Positions 1 to 8,328 of a stretch of DNA of 64,000 bases are shown piece by piece; position 1 is the stretch's first letter, and every line of letters begins with the position of its first letter. The stretch spans positions 1,302,001 through 1,366,000 of the forward strand of contig CAVYPC010000002.1 in the NCBI GenBank assembly GCA_963770315.1. Reading direction: 5' to 3'. The DNA is from VRUE01 sp963770315 (lineage in GTDB: Bacteria; Actinomycetota; Thermoleophilia; Solirubrobacterales; 70-9). Both the position numbers and the translations under genes were made by a program. Under the pieces are notes generated by a model. The model saw only the letters and a program-made list of their open reading frames with translations, was not told the origin of the DNA and ran no database searches.

Positions 1-10
1 TTTGCAAAAA

Positions 11-84
11 AGCGGCTGATGGGATTCGAACCCACGACCTTCTGCATGGCAAGCAGACGCTCTAGCCAGCTGAGCTACAGCCGC
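11..84 (-). tRNA. tRNA-Gly (anticodon GCC)
   Basis: Read on the minus strand, 74 nt fold as a cloverleaf. The acceptor is GCGGCTG paired with CAGCCGC, the D arm GCTC/GAGC, the anticodon stem TCTGC/GCAGA with loop TTGCCAT (anticodon GCC), and the T arm contains TTCGAAT. The discriminator is U, as expected for glycine. The 3' CCA is not encoded. A run of six T follows the discriminator directly and could end transcription. It decodes GGC/GGU glycine codons, which are frequent in this G+C-rich genome. Confidence 0.95.
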
Positions 85-236
85 ATCGGTCGCGGATTAT
101 AGGCGCGCGGCTGCGATCTGCCTGGGTTGGGCGCGATCGGCAGGGCACGTGCAAGATCGCCGGGGTTTCGACTACCGATTACTGGGTATGCCCTGTTTTG
201 GCTCTTCAGCAGGGCGCCGTCGATGCCCACTGACCC

Positions 237-243
237 AAGGAGG
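237..243 (+). promoter_or_regulatory. Shine-Dalgarno site of the first protease gene
   Basis: AAGGAGG lies 4 bases before a GTG at 248. It decides the start: the frame is open further upstream, but only from this GTG does the protein begin with a signal peptide. Confidence 0.75.
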
Positions 244-247
244 CTCC

Positions 248-1078
248 GTGAACCGAAGCAAGATCGTCATCCTCGCCGCCATCCTGGCACTCGTGGTTGC
301 GTCGATCTCCCCGGCCAGCTCCGCTGCTTGGGCGCCGGCGAAATCCGCGGCGATCCACCCCGGCGTTCAGGTCTTCACCGAAGGCGCCCAGTGCACGTCG
401 AACTTCGTCTTCGAGGAAGGCTCCAGCGTCTACCTGGGCCAGGCCGCACACTGCTCCGGCACCGGGGGGCAGACGGAAACCGATGGCTGCAGCAGCGGCT
501 CGCTGCCGCTCGGCACGCGGGTCGAAGTGACGGGCGCCAGCCACCCCGGAACGCTCGCCTACAACTCCTGGCTGACGATGCAGGCCGACGGGGAGGCCGA
601 CCCCGACACCTGTGCCTACAACGACCTGGCGCTGATCAGGATCGACCCGGCGGACATCGGCAGCGTCAATCCCTCGCTGCCCGGCTTCGGCGGGCCGACC
701 GGGGTTGGAGCGGTCGGCGGCCTCGGCTCGACCGTCTACTCCTACGGCAGCTCCGAGCTGCGCGGCGGCGCCGCCAAGCTGAGCCCCAAGCAGGGAGTCG
801 TCGTCCAGGGCGAAGGCGGCGGCTGGAGTCACGTCGTCGTCACCCTGACCCCGGGGATCCCCGGCGACTCGGGCAGCGGCTTCCTCAACGGAGGCGGCGA
901 AGCGATCGGCATCCTCAGCACCCTTCAGCTCGCGCCGCTGCCCGCCACCAACGGCGTCGGCGACCTGGCCAAGGAGCTCGCCTATATGCGAGCCAACAGC
1001 GGTTTCGCCGCGATGCAGTTGGTACATGGCACCGAGCCGTTCAAGCCCAACCTGCTCGGAGCGATCCTCGGCTCCTAG
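248..1078 (+). CDS. Secreted trypsin-like serine protease
   Basis: The product (276 aa) is predicted to be a secreted S1-family (chymotrypsin fold) serine protease. Residues 1-27 form a signal peptide: a basic NRSK start, a hydrophobic IVILAAILALVVASI core and an ASSAA cleavage region. The catalytic triad is visible as His68 (AAHC), Asp126 (NDLALIRID) and Ser208 (PGDSGSGF). Four cysteines (49, 69, 81, 122) could form two disulfides outside the cell. The mature part is about 250 aa, normal for a single-domain S1 protease. The GTG start follows a strong AAGGAGG. The gene is monocistronic and its last four bases overlap the end of the opposing VOC gene. Substrate unknown. Confidence 0.85.
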   Translation: MNRSKIVILAAILALVVASISPASSAAWAPAKSAAIHPGVQVFTEGAQCTSNFVFEEGSSVYLGQAAHCSGTGGQTETDGCSSGSLPLGTRVEVTGASHPGTLAYNSWLTMQADGEADPDTCAYNDLALIRIDPADIGSVNPSLPGFGGPTGVGAVGGLGSTVYSYGSSELRGGAAKLSPKQGVVVQGEGGGWSHVVVTLTPGIPGDSGSGFLNGGGEAIGILSTLQLAPLPATNGVGDLAKELAYMRANSGFAAMQLVHGTEPFKPNLLGAILGS

Positions 1079-1593
1079 GAATCCAGCTCGGCGAGGAGGT
1101 CGCGGAGGTCGAGCGGTTCGGTGACCATCGCAAACTCCTCGCCGTCCCGCGAGCGCGGCCAGTCCTCGCGCGGCCGGTCCCGGTAGAGCTCGACGCCGTT
1201 GCCGTCGGGATCGGTCACGTAGAGAGCCTCGCTGACCCCGTGGTCGGAGGCGCCGCTGAGCGGAATCCCGGCCTGCGAAAGGCGGCGCAGGGCATCGGCG
1301 AGAGCGCGCCGATCGGGATAGAGGATCGCGACGTGGAAGAGACCGGTGCTGTGCGCGGGAGGCGGGGGTGCGCCCTTCGAGTGCCAGGTGTTGAGGCCAA
1401 TGTGGTGGTGATAGCCGCCGGCCGAGACAAAGGCCGCCTCGTCGCCGATCCGCTGCTGCAGCTCGAAGCCGAGCACGCCGCAGTAGAAGGCAAGCGCCCG
1501 GTCGAGGTCGGCCACTTTGAGGTGGACATGGCCGATGCCGGCGCGCGGGTCGATCGGCTTGCCTGGCATCGGCGTGTCAGGCACTCGAACCAT
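1075..1593 (-). CDS. VOC-family (glyoxalase/extradiol dioxygenase-like) protein
   Basis: The 172-aa product has one complete vicinal-oxygen-chelate module. The N-terminal half begins GIGHVHLKVADLDRALAFY, with the first metal-binding histidine in HVHLKV. The second half has GLFHVAILYPD, and the closing DPDGNGVELYRD carries the glutamate ligand. This pattern matches catechol-2,3-dioxygenase-like and glyoxalase/bleomycin-resistance proteins; the family is too broad to name a substrate. The start overlaps the end of the RNase H-like gene by 17 bp, so the two are probably co-transcribed. An alternative start is the internal Met9. Confidence 0.8.
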   Translation of the reverse strand: MVRVPDTPMPGKPIDPRAGIGHVHLKVADLDRALAFYCGVLGFELQQRIGDEAAFVSAGGYHHHIGLNTWHSKGAPPPPAHSTGLFHVAILYPDRRALADALRRLSQAGIPLSGASDHGVSEALYVTDPDGNGVELYRDRPREDWPRSRDGEEFAMVTEPLDLRDLLAELDS

Positions 1594-1981
1594 CCAGCGC
1601 GGCGTTGACGAGCCGGTCGGCCTCGGCGTTTTGCTCGCGGCGCACGTGGCGGATCGACCAGCGCTCGAAGGGACCCAGCGCCTGCTTCACCTCGGCGTGC
1701 AGGCCGCGAAGTGTTGCGTCCTTGACCTTGTACTCGCCCTTGACCTGGCGCACGATCAGTTCCGAGTCGCCGACGATCTCCAGCTCGCTCGCGCCCAGCT
1801 CCAGAGCCCGCTCGATCCCAAGCAGAACCGCTTTGTACTCGGCGACGTTGTTGGTCGCCTTGCCGATTCGCTCGCCGCGCTCCTCCAGCACCTCGCCGTC
1901 GGGGAGCCGGACGACCGCCCCGATCGCAGCCGGCCCGGGGTTGCCCCGGGCGCCGCCATCGACGTTCACAACGAGCTTCAT
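1577..1981 (-). CDS. RNase HI-like ribonuclease H family protein
   Basis: The 134-aa product has the RNase H fold signature. The first catalytic Asp is in VDGGARGNPGP, the Glu in NNVAEYKAVL, the second Asp in VGDSELIVRQ and the last in NAEADRLVN, so the DEDD set is intact. RNase HI cleaves RNA in RNA-DNA hybrids during replication and R-loop removal. The NNVAEYKA and QVKGEYKVKD segments resemble the actinobacterial RnhA-like group, which elsewhere can be fused to a phosphatase domain; here it stands alone. It lies between a zinc-ribbon protein and the VOC gene on the same strand. RNase HII is encoded at 14840-15514. Confidence 0.88.
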   Translation of the reverse strand: MKLVVNVDGGARGNPGPAAIGAVVRLPDGEVLEERGERIGKATNNVAEYKAVLLGIERALELGASELEIVGDSELIVRQVKGEYKVKDATLRGLHAEVKQALGPFERWSIRHVRREQNAEADRLVNAALDGSSA

Positions 1982-1987
1982 CGGCGC

Positions 1988-2542
1988 CTACCGGCCGACC
2001 GGCTCGCCGTCGCGGCTGCCGGTCGCGGCAGGGCGGATGCCGAGTGCGAGCCGCCCCCCCTCCCCCGCTCTCGCGTTCCACTGGCGGGCAGAGCCGTCGA
2101 GCTGGTCGATCCGCTCCCCCTTGCCGAGATGGAAGACCGCCCGCATCTCGTCGGCGAGATCGACTCCCCACTGGTACCAGCCCAGCTCCCAGGCGACGGT
2201 GATCCGCACCTGGCTGGGAGACCCGGCGGCGGAGCCGATCGACACCCAGGGCTCGCCCAGGGTCCGCATCAGACCGGCGACGGTGCGCGCCGCTTCGCTC
2301 GCGTTGAAGCGCGCCATCGCCCGTTCGGGCCGCGTCGTCGGCGACTCCGAGGCCTCGGGCTCCGGACGACGCCCGACGTTGGCCCCGGCCGCTGCGGGAT
2401 CGACCCAACCGAGGCGCTCCGCGCGGCCGCGACAGAGGTCGCAGACCAGCCGGGGGCCGTCCTTCGGGGTCATGTAGCTGCGGGTGCGCTCGCCGGCCAG
2501 GATGGTGCGACCGCAGACCGCGCAGGTCTCGTCGGTGCTCAC
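1988..2542 (-). CDS. Hypothetical protein with N-terminal zinc ribbon
   Basis: The 184-aa product is not recognised as a named family. Residues 7-10 (CAVC) and 34-37 (CDLC) form a four-cysteine treble-clef or zinc-ribbon motif around a basic, Tyr/Thr-rich loop. A polar linker follows, then a conserved-looking C-terminal half (about 75-165) rich in Trp (AWELGWYQWGVDLAD) that alternates beta-strand and helix character. No signal peptide or membrane span is seen. It sits 6 bp upstream of the RNase H-like gene on the same strand. A nucleic-acid or protein-binding role is only a guess from the zinc motif. Confidence 0.6.
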   Translation of the reverse strand: MSTDETCAVCGRTILAGERTRSYMTPKDGPRLVCDLCRGRAERLGWVDPAAAGANVGRRPEPEASESPTTRPERAMARFNASEAARTVAGLMRTLGEPWVSIGSAAGSPSQVRITVAWELGWYQWGVDLADEMRAVFHLGKGERIDQLDGSARQWNARAGEGGRLALGIRPAATGSRDGEPVGR

Positions 2543-2570
2543 GCCCCCAAATTACCAGCGGGCCGCTCGC

Positions 2571-4655
2571 CTAAGCCGCGGCGGCGGTGCCACGCTGCGC
2601 TGCTGCAACAACCTTCTCGGCAAGATGCGCCGGAGCCGGCTCGTAGCGCTCGAACTCGACCGTGAACTCGGCCCGCCCGCCGCTGATCGAGCGCAGGTCG
2701 GGCGCGTAGTCGAGCACCTCCGCCATCGGCATCTCCGCCCTGACCTCGGTCGCCGCTCCCTTCGGCTCCATCCCCAGCGGATGGCCGCGGCGCGAGTTGA
2801 GGTCGCCGATCACGTCGCCGACTACCTCCTCTGGGCAGCTGACCGTGAGCCGCACGATCGGCTCCAGCAGAACGGGATCCGCCGCCTCCATCGCCTCTCG
2901 GAATGCCATCGATCCGGCCACCTTGAAGGCCATCTCGGAGGAATCGACGTCGTGGTGCTTGCCATCGACGAGTCGCACGCGCACGTCCTTGACCGGGTAA
3001 CCGGCGACGGTGCCGTGCCGCATCGCCTCGACGACCCCCTTCTCGACCGCGGGGATGAAGCTGCCCGGGATCGCCGCGCCCTTGATCCGGTTGACGAACT
3101 CGAGCCCGGTTCCCGCCTCCCCTGGCTCGATCTCGATCCGGCAATCGGCGAACTGGCCGCGCCCACCGGACTGCTTCCTGTAGCGGGCGTGCGCCTCGGC
3201 CGGCTGGCGGATCGTCTCCTGGTAGGGGACGCGCGGCGGGTGCAGCTCTATCTCGGCGCCGAAGCGGCGCCTCATCCGCTCGACGACCACCTCGACGTGG
3301 ATCTGAGTCAGGCCGGCGACGATCTGCTCGCCGGTCTGCGCGTCGCGATGCACGTCGAGCGTCGGATCCTCCTCGCTCAAGCGCCGGATGGCCGTCGCCG
3401 CCTTCTCCTCGTCGCCCTTGGATTTCGGCTCATAGGCAAAGGCCATCACCGGCGCCGGCAGGTCGAGCGGTGGGAAGGAGATCGTCTCCTGGCGGTCGCA
3501 GAGGACGTCCCCTGCCTGGGTCTGCTTCAACTTGGCGATGGCCCCGATCTCTCCCGCGCCCAGCTCGGTCACCTGTGTCAGCTCGGCGCCCAGGGGCCTC
3601 CCCGGATGCCCGATCCTCTCACCCTCCCCCCTGGTCGCGTTGACGACGTGGGAGTCGGCGCGGAGGGTTCCGCGGTAGACGCGGAAGAGGTTGATCCGCC
3701 CCGTGTAGGGGTCGGCCAGGGTCTTGAAGACGTAGGCAACGAGCGGCCCGTCCTCGTCGGGCTCGATCTCGACCGGCTCGTCGTGCTCGCCGCGAGCGGC
3801 AACGGCGCCCCGCATCGCCGGCGAGGGCAGATCCTCGACCAGCGCGCCGAGCAGGCGATTGGTGCCGAGGTTGCGGGTGGCGACGCCGCAGGTGACCGGG
3901 AAGATCCGCCCCGCGGTCACCCCCTGCTTCAGCACGCCGACGATCTCCGCGTGGTCGATCTCCTCGCCGTCGAGATAGCGCTCCATCAGCTCGTCGGAGT
4001 TCTCCGCCACCTCGTCCATCAGCTTCTCGCGGTACTCCTGGGCTTGCGCGCGCAACTCTTCGGGTATCTCGACCTTCTCTGCATTGCCCCGCCCCGCCCC
4101 CTCGTAGACGAACGCCTCGAGGTCGATCAGGTCGATCACCCCGCAGACGTCGTGCTCGGCGCCGATCGGGATCTCGGTGGCGACCGCGTGCGGGCCGAAG
4201 GCGCTCTTCAGCGAGTCGAGGACGGCGAAGAAGTCGGCGCGCTCGCGGTCGAGCATGTTGACGAAGACGAGCCGCGCCAGCCCCTCCCGGTCGGCGCGCT
4301 GCCAGAGCCGCTCGGTCTGCACCTCGACGCCGTTGACGCCGTTGACGACGACCACCGCCGCGTCGGCGACGCGCAGGGCCGCCGCCGCGTCGGCGACGAA
4401 GCTGGGCTCGCCGGGCGTGTCGATCAAGTTGATCTCGCGCCCGTCGTGCTCGAAGCCCGCTACCGAGGCGCCGATCGACATCTCGCGCGCCTGCTCGTCC
4501 GGCTCGCTGTCGGAGACGGTGCTGCCGTCGCCGACGCTGCCCAGCCGCCGCGTCGCGCCCGCCTCGAACAGCAGCGCCTCGTGCAGGCTCGTCTTACCGC
4601 AGCCCCGGTGCCCGATCAGGGCGACATTGCGAATTCGGTCTGCCTTGTGCGGCAC
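2571..4655 (-). CDS. EF-G paralogue (FusA2-like translational GTPase)
   Basis: The 694-aa product has the full EF-G layout: a GTPase domain (residues 1-270), the beta-barrel domain II, and domains III-V ending near 680. G1 is GHRGCGKTS rather than the AHIDAGKTT usual in EF-G, switch I reads REMSI instead of RGITI, G3 is DTPG, and G4 is NMLD rather than NKxD. These changes fit the EF-G2/FusA2-like group rather than the main translocase, which normally lies in the rpsL-rpsG-fusA-tuf operon and is not in this window. It probably acts on the ribosome, but whether it translocates is unknown. It is 20 bp downstream of the sigma factor gene. Confidence 0.8.
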   Translation of the reverse strand: MPHKADRIRNVALIGHRGCGKTSLHEALLFEAGATRRLGSVGDGSTVSDSEPDEQAREMSIGASVAGFEHDGREINLIDTPGEPSFVADAAAALRVADAAVVVVNGVNGVEVQTERLWQRADREGLARLVFVNMLDRERADFFAVLDSLKSAFGPHAVATEIPIGAEHDVCGVIDLIDLEAFVYEGAGRGNAEKVEIPEELRAQAQEYREKLMDEVAENSDELMERYLDGEEIDHAEIVGVLKQGVTAGRIFPVTCGVATRNLGTNRLLGALVEDLPSPAMRGAVAARGEHDEPVEIEPDEDGPLVAYVFKTLADPYTGRINLFRVYRGTLRADSHVVNATRGEGERIGHPGRPLGAELTQVTELGAGEIGAIAKLKQTQAGDVLCDRQETISFPPLDLPAPVMAFAYEPKSKGDEEKAATAIRRLSEEDPTLDVHRDAQTGEQIVAGLTQIHVEVVVERMRRRFGAEIELHPPRVPYQETIRQPAEAHARYRKQSGGRGQFADCRIEIEPGEAGTGLEFVNRIKGAAIPGSFIPAVEKGVVEAMRHGTVAGYPVKDVRVRLVDGKHHDVDSSEMAFKVAGSMAFREAMEAADPVLLEPIVRLTVSCPEEVVGDVIGDLNSRRGHPLGMEPKGAATEVRAEMPMAEVLDYAPDLRSISGGRAEFTVEFERYEPAPAHLAEKVVAAAQRGTAAAA

Positions 4656-4675
4656 GCAACGAGATTAGACCCGGG

Positions 4676-5449
4676 TTAGGCCTCTTGTAAAGAAGATTTC
4701 AACCGCATCACGGCCTTCGTGTGCAGCTGCGAGACGCGCGACTCGGTTACGCCCAGCACCTCGCCGATCTCGCGCAGGGTGAGGTTCTCGTAGTAGTAGA
4801 GCGCGACGACCAGCTGCTCGCGCTCGGGCAGTCCCGCGATCGACTCGGTGAGGCGATCCTTGATCTCGCTGCTGGCAAGCGATTCCTGGGGATCCTCGGC
4901 ACGCGGGTCGGAGATCGTGTCGAGCAGGGAGACCGAGTCGCCGGAGGAGTCGGAGATCGTCCAGAGCTCGTCGAGCGCGTAGACGGAGGAGTTGGCGATC
5001 TCCAGCAGCGAGGTCTGCAGCTCCTCCTCGGTCAGGCCGACCTTGGCGGCCAGCTCGGCCTCGGTCGGCGCCCGCTGCAGCTCGTGCTCCAGCTTGGCCT
5101 GGGCGGCCTCGATCTCACGCGCCCGGGAGCGGACCGAGCGCGGCACCCAGTCGAGCGAGCGCAGCTCGTCGATGATCGCACCGCGGATCCTGGTCATCGC
5201 GAAGGTCTCGAACTTGATCCCGCGCTCGGGCTCGAAGCGCTCGATCGAGCCGATCAGGCCCATCAGCCCGTAAGAGATCAGGTCGGCGTCTTCGACGTGC
5301 GACGGCAGCCCGGCGCCGAGCCGGCCGGCGACGAACTTGACCAGGGGCGAGTAGGCAACCACCAACCGCTCCCGCGCGCCTTTGTCGCCCTCGTCCTTGT
5401 AGCGGCGCCACAGATCGCGCAGCTCCACCTCTTTTACGCCGGTTTCCAT
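4676..5449 (-). CDS. whiG: RNA polymerase sigma factor, FliA/WhiG family
   Basis: The 257-aa product has sigma-70 regions 2, 3 and 4. Region 2 includes DLISYGLMGLIGSIERFEP and FETFAMTRIRGAIIDELR, region 3 starts near WVPRSVR, and region 4 carries the helix-turn-helix LTLREIGEVLGVTESRVSQLHT. FliA/WhiG factors recruit RNA polymerase to promoters of motility or sporulation genes. No flagellar genes are in the window, so the WhiG-like name follows the actinobacterial setting beside xerC and is an inference about role, not about family. An anti-sigma gene is not adjacent. Confidence 0.88.
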   Translation of the reverse strand: METGVKEVELRDLWRRYKDEGDKGARERLVVAYSPLVKFVAGRLGAGLPSHVEDADLISYGLMGLIGSIERFEPERGIKFETFAMTRIRGAIIDELRSLDWVPRSVRSRAREIEAAQAKLEHELQRAPTEAELAAKVGLTEEELQTSLLEIANSSVYALDELWTISDSSGDSVSLLDTISDPRAEDPQESLASSEIKDRLTESIAGLPEREQLVVALYYYENLTLREIGEVLGVTESRVSQLHTKAVMRLKSSLQEA

Positions 5450-5492
5450 GGAATTCGCTCGATTCTATGGCCGCTTGGGCAACATTTGGGCA

Positions 5493-6398
5493 TCAGGCAC
5501 GCGGATGGGTCGCAGCGTAGGCCTCCCGCAGGCGTGCGGCGTCGACACGAGTGTAGACCTGAGTCGTCGATATCGAGGCGTGGCCGAGCAGCTCCTGGAT
5601 CGTACGCAGGTCGGCTCCGCCTTCCAGCAGATGGGTGGCGAAGCTGTGACGAAGCGAGTGCGGCGAGACACCGGCGGCGAGCGCCGCCTCGCGGACCCAG
5701 AGAGCGAGGCGCCGGGTGACGTCGGAGTTGGAGAGGCGGCGTCCGCTCTTGGAGAGGAACAGCGCCGCCTCGCGCGGATCGGCCGCGAGCGCGTGCCTGC
5801 CTCGCCCCAGATAGCCGCGCAGTGCCCGCTGCGCCGGCTCGCCGACCGGCAGCAAACGCTCCTTGGAGCCCTTGCCGAGCACACGCAGCTGCTCGGTCTC
5901 GAAGTCGAAGGAAGACTTGTCGAGGTTGACGATCTCCTCGCAGCGCAGGCCGCAGGAGTAGGCCAGCTCCAGCATCGCCCGATCGCGCAGCTCCAGCGGC
6001 GTTCGCGCCGGGATCCGCTCGAGCAGGGAGCGCACCTGCTCGCCGCTCAGCACCCGCGGCAGCTTCTCCTCGCGCTTCGGGCTGGAGACGAGGTCGGCCG
6101 GGTTCTGCCCGACCCGCTCGGTGCGGACGAGGAAGTCGAAGAGGCCGCGGACCGCGGCGAGCTTGCGCGCCACGGTCGCAGCCGCGGCCCCGCCCGAGGA
6201 GAGCCCGGCGCCGTAGCGCCGCACGTCGCGGTGGCGAACCTCCGCCGGGGCCAGCCCGCGAGCCTTCGCCCACTCGACGAGCTGGCCGAGGTCGACCGAG
6301 TAGGCGCGGCGGGTGCGCTCGGCCATGCTGCGCGCCCTCAGGTCGCGGTCGTATCCGGTAAGCGCTTCGTCCCAGTCCACAAGACGAAGATTCGGCAT
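5493..6398 (-). CDS. xerC: Tyrosine recombinase XerC/XerD
   Basis: The 301-aa product is a core-type tyrosine recombinase that would resolve chromosome dimers at dif. The N-terminal SAM-like domain is residues 1-100 (RSMAERTRRAYSVDLGQL). The catalytic domain holds the first Arg in SCGLRCEEI, a Lys in GKGSKERLLPV, HSLRHSFATHLL, GHASISTTQVYT and the Tyr of QVYTRV. ATG at 6398 is chosen; a TTG at 6434 would extend it by 12 residues and overlap the upstream gene. It looks cellular, as no integrase-associated genes or attachment site are near. Whether it is XerC or XerD cannot be settled by eye. Confidence 0.88.
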   Translation of the reverse strand: MPNLRLVDWDEALTGYDRDLRARSMAERTRRAYSVDLGQLVEWAKARGLAPAEVRHRDVRRYGAGLSSGGAAAATVARKLAAVRGLFDFLVRTERVGQNPADLVSSPKREEKLPRVLSGEQVRSLLERIPARTPLELRDRAMLELAYSCGLRCEEIVNLDKSSFDFETEQLRVLGKGSKERLLPVGEPAQRALRGYLGRGRHALAADPREAALFLSKSGRRLSNSDVTRRLALWVREAALAAGVSPHSLRHSFATHLLEGGADLRTIQELLGHASISTTQVYTRVDAARLREAYAATHPRA

Positions 6399-6426
6399 CG
6401 GCCCACCCACGTCCTGCGAACGCCCT

Positions 6427-7464
6427 CTATCCAATGTAAATCGGAGTTCCGACTTCGACCCGGTCGTAAAGATCGATCACGTCCGGGATCGACATCCGCA
6501 CGCAGCCGTGCGAGGCGGCGCTGCCCAGCGATTCGGTCTCTTCGGTGCCGTGAATGCCGGCGCCTTCGAAGATCGCCATCCAGCGAGCCTTGATCGGGTC
6601 TTCGGGGCCGGGCGGAATCACCTGCCCGGCCAGATCACCGGCCCAGGCCGAGTCGGGGACGTGCCAGGACGGGTTTTCCTGCTTTTCCTGGATGTCGTAG
6701 AGGCCTTCGGGGGTTTCGAGGCCTTCCTGGCCGACCGCGACGGTGTAGGTCTTGACCAGCTTCAGGTCCTTCCAGAAGCGCAGGGTGAACGTCGCGCGGT
6801 CCAGGGTGAGGTAGGTCGGGTAGGCCGCGGCGACTTCATTCGTCGTCACCTGCGGCTCGATCGAGTGGGTGCGGGCGGCGATCGTGTGGTCGGCGCTGGC
6901 GTTGAGCACGGCGGCATTCAGCTGGCGGGTCAGCAGGTCGTCGCGCAGCTTGCGGCCGTTCTCGGCGGGCGCCACGCTGAGCGAGTCGCCCGTCGCATCG
7001 ACCGTCGCGTTCTTGGGTTCGCGATCGACGGCACTTGCCACCTCGCGTACGAAGCGATTGACGGCGGGCTGCGAGTAGGTGATTCCGGCCGGGACGTTCT
7101 CATCGACCCCACCGCTGCTTACGTAGCGCACCAAGCGATCCGGCAGCCCCCCTTCGCGGCTGGCAGCAAGCGCCTTTTCGGTGGCGCCGTCGAGGTCGGC
7201 GTGCACGCGCAGGCTCTTGCCCTCGAGGCTCCAGTGCTCGCCGCCGTAGCCGACCCGCAGCGAGTGGCGCAACGGCGCCAGCAATTCCCGCTTGACCGCC
7301 TGCTTGGCTTCGGCTTCGGTCATCCCGCCGACGTCGACCCCACCGATCGTCACGCCGTCGGCGATCTTGCCGTCCTGCGAGCTGTCGTAGGCGTAGATGC
7401 CGATCGCCCCGAGGACGAGCGCGATCACGCCGGCGACGATTGCGATTTGCGTCTTGCGACCCAT
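6427..7464 (-). CDS. Membrane-anchored L,D-transpeptidase
   Basis: The 345-aa product starts with a short basic MGRKT followed by one membrane span (residues 6-25), so it is exported and anchored or cleaved. Residues 40-220 hold two repeat-like peptidoglycan-binding segments (DGVTIGGVDVGGMTEAEAKQ is typical of the domain found in VanW-like and Ldt proteins). The C-terminal YkuD domain (about 225-345) carries His305 (IHGTEE) and the catalytic Cys321 (SHGCVRM). L,D-transpeptidases make 3-3 cross-links in peptidoglycan. The gene is divergent from the formyl-THF cyclo-ligase-like gene and may be followed by xerC in a transcript. Confidence 0.9.
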   Translation of the reverse strand: MGRKTQIAIVAGVIALVLGAIGIYAYDSSQDGKIADGVTIGGVDVGGMTEAEAKQAVKRELLAPLRHSLRVGYGGEHWSLEGKSLRVHADLDGATEKALAASREGGLPDRLVRYVSSGGVDENVPAGITYSQPAVNRFVREVASAVDREPKNATVDATGDSLSVAPAENGRKLRDDLLTRQLNAAVLNASADHTIAARTHSIEPQVTTNEVAAAYPTYLTLDRATFTLRFWKDLKLVKTYTVAVGQEGLETPEGLYDIQEKQENPSWHVPDSAWAGDLAGQVIPPGPEDPIKARWMAIFEGAGIHGTEETESLGSAASHGCVRMSIPDVIDLYDRVEVGTPIYIG

Positions 7465-7614
7465 CAGTCCTCTCGTGGGCTCCCCTTCGGGTGTGCCCCG
7501 AACCGACCTGCGAAAAGTTTAGGCATACGGATCAATCGGCTGGACGGACATCTAGCCCGCAAATCTACGTGCGGGCCCGGCGGCTGAAGGGGCCCTGGCG
7601 GATATGTTTCCGTC

Positions 7615-8328
7615 GTGCGCTCCAAGGACGAGGTTCGCAAGGAGGTCTGGAAGGCGATGGATCGGGAGGGCGTCTCCCGCTTCCCAGGCGCCGAGGGACG
7701 CATTCCCAACTTCGCCGGCGCCAAGCTGGCGGCGGAGAAGCTCGCCACCAACCGGCTCTGGAAGCGAGCACGGACGATCAAGGCGAACCCAGACTCGCCC
7801 CAGACGCACGCCCGCCGCATGGCGCTGGAAGAGGGTAAGACCGTGATCATGGCGGTGCCCCGACTGCGCGACCCGCACCCTTTCCGCGTACTCAAGCCGA
7901 AGCGCCTCTCGAAAAGCGCGATCAAAGAGGCGGCGACGATCAAGGGCGCGCTCAAGCACGGGCGAGTGGTCGCGCTCGACGACCTGCCGGCGATCGACTT
8001 CGTCCTCTGCGGATCGGTCGCGGTGAACCTCAGCGGGGCGCGGATCGGCAAGGGCGGCGGCTACAACGACCTCGAGTACGGGATCCTGATCGACGCTGGC
8101 AAGATCGACGATCACACGACGATCGCCACCACCGTCCACCCGATCCAGATCCTGCGCCGCCACCTGCCGGTGATCTCCCACGACCTCCCGGTGGACCTGA
8201 TCGCGACGCCCCGAGCGGTAATCGAGGTCGAGCGCCAGTACGAGCGGCCCCGCGGCATCCTCTGGGACCACCTGCAGCCGCCCCAGATCCGCGAGATACC
8301 GGTGCTGGAACGAATGGGATATGCCTGA
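7615..8328 (+). CDS. 5-formyltetrahydrofolate cyclo-ligase family protein
   Basis: The 237-aa product belongs to the methenyl-THF synthetase fold, recognised by GARIGKGGGYNDLEYGIL near residues 141-158, the ATP/phosphate-binding glycine motif. Classical enzymes (about 180-200 aa) read GYYD here; GYND and the extra length bring it closer to the MTHFSD-like branch, so the exact reaction (ATP-dependent conversion of 5-formyl-THF to 5,10-methenyl-THF) is likely but not certain. The start is GTG. Its last 8 bp overlap the start of the downstream hydrolase gene, implying coupled translation. Confidence 0.72.
   Translation: MRSKDEVRKEVWKAMDREGVSRFPGAEGRIPNFAGAKLAAEKLATNRLWKRARTIKANPDSPQTHARRMALEEGKTVIMAVPRLRDPHPFRVLKPKRLSKSAIKEAATIKGALKHGRVVALDDLPAIDFVLCGSVAVNLSGARIGKGGGYNDLEYGILIDAGKIDDHTTIATTVHPIQILRRHLPVISHDLPVDLIATPRAVIEVERQYERPRGILWDHLQPPQIREIPVLERMGYA

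Noticed and set aside
5493..6398. A phage or island integrase
   Set aside because: The tyrosine recombinase has cellular XerC/D length and context beside the sigma factor; no attachment repeats, phage or cargo genes are nearby. The tRNA-Gly at position 11 has no repeated 3' end in the window that I could see.
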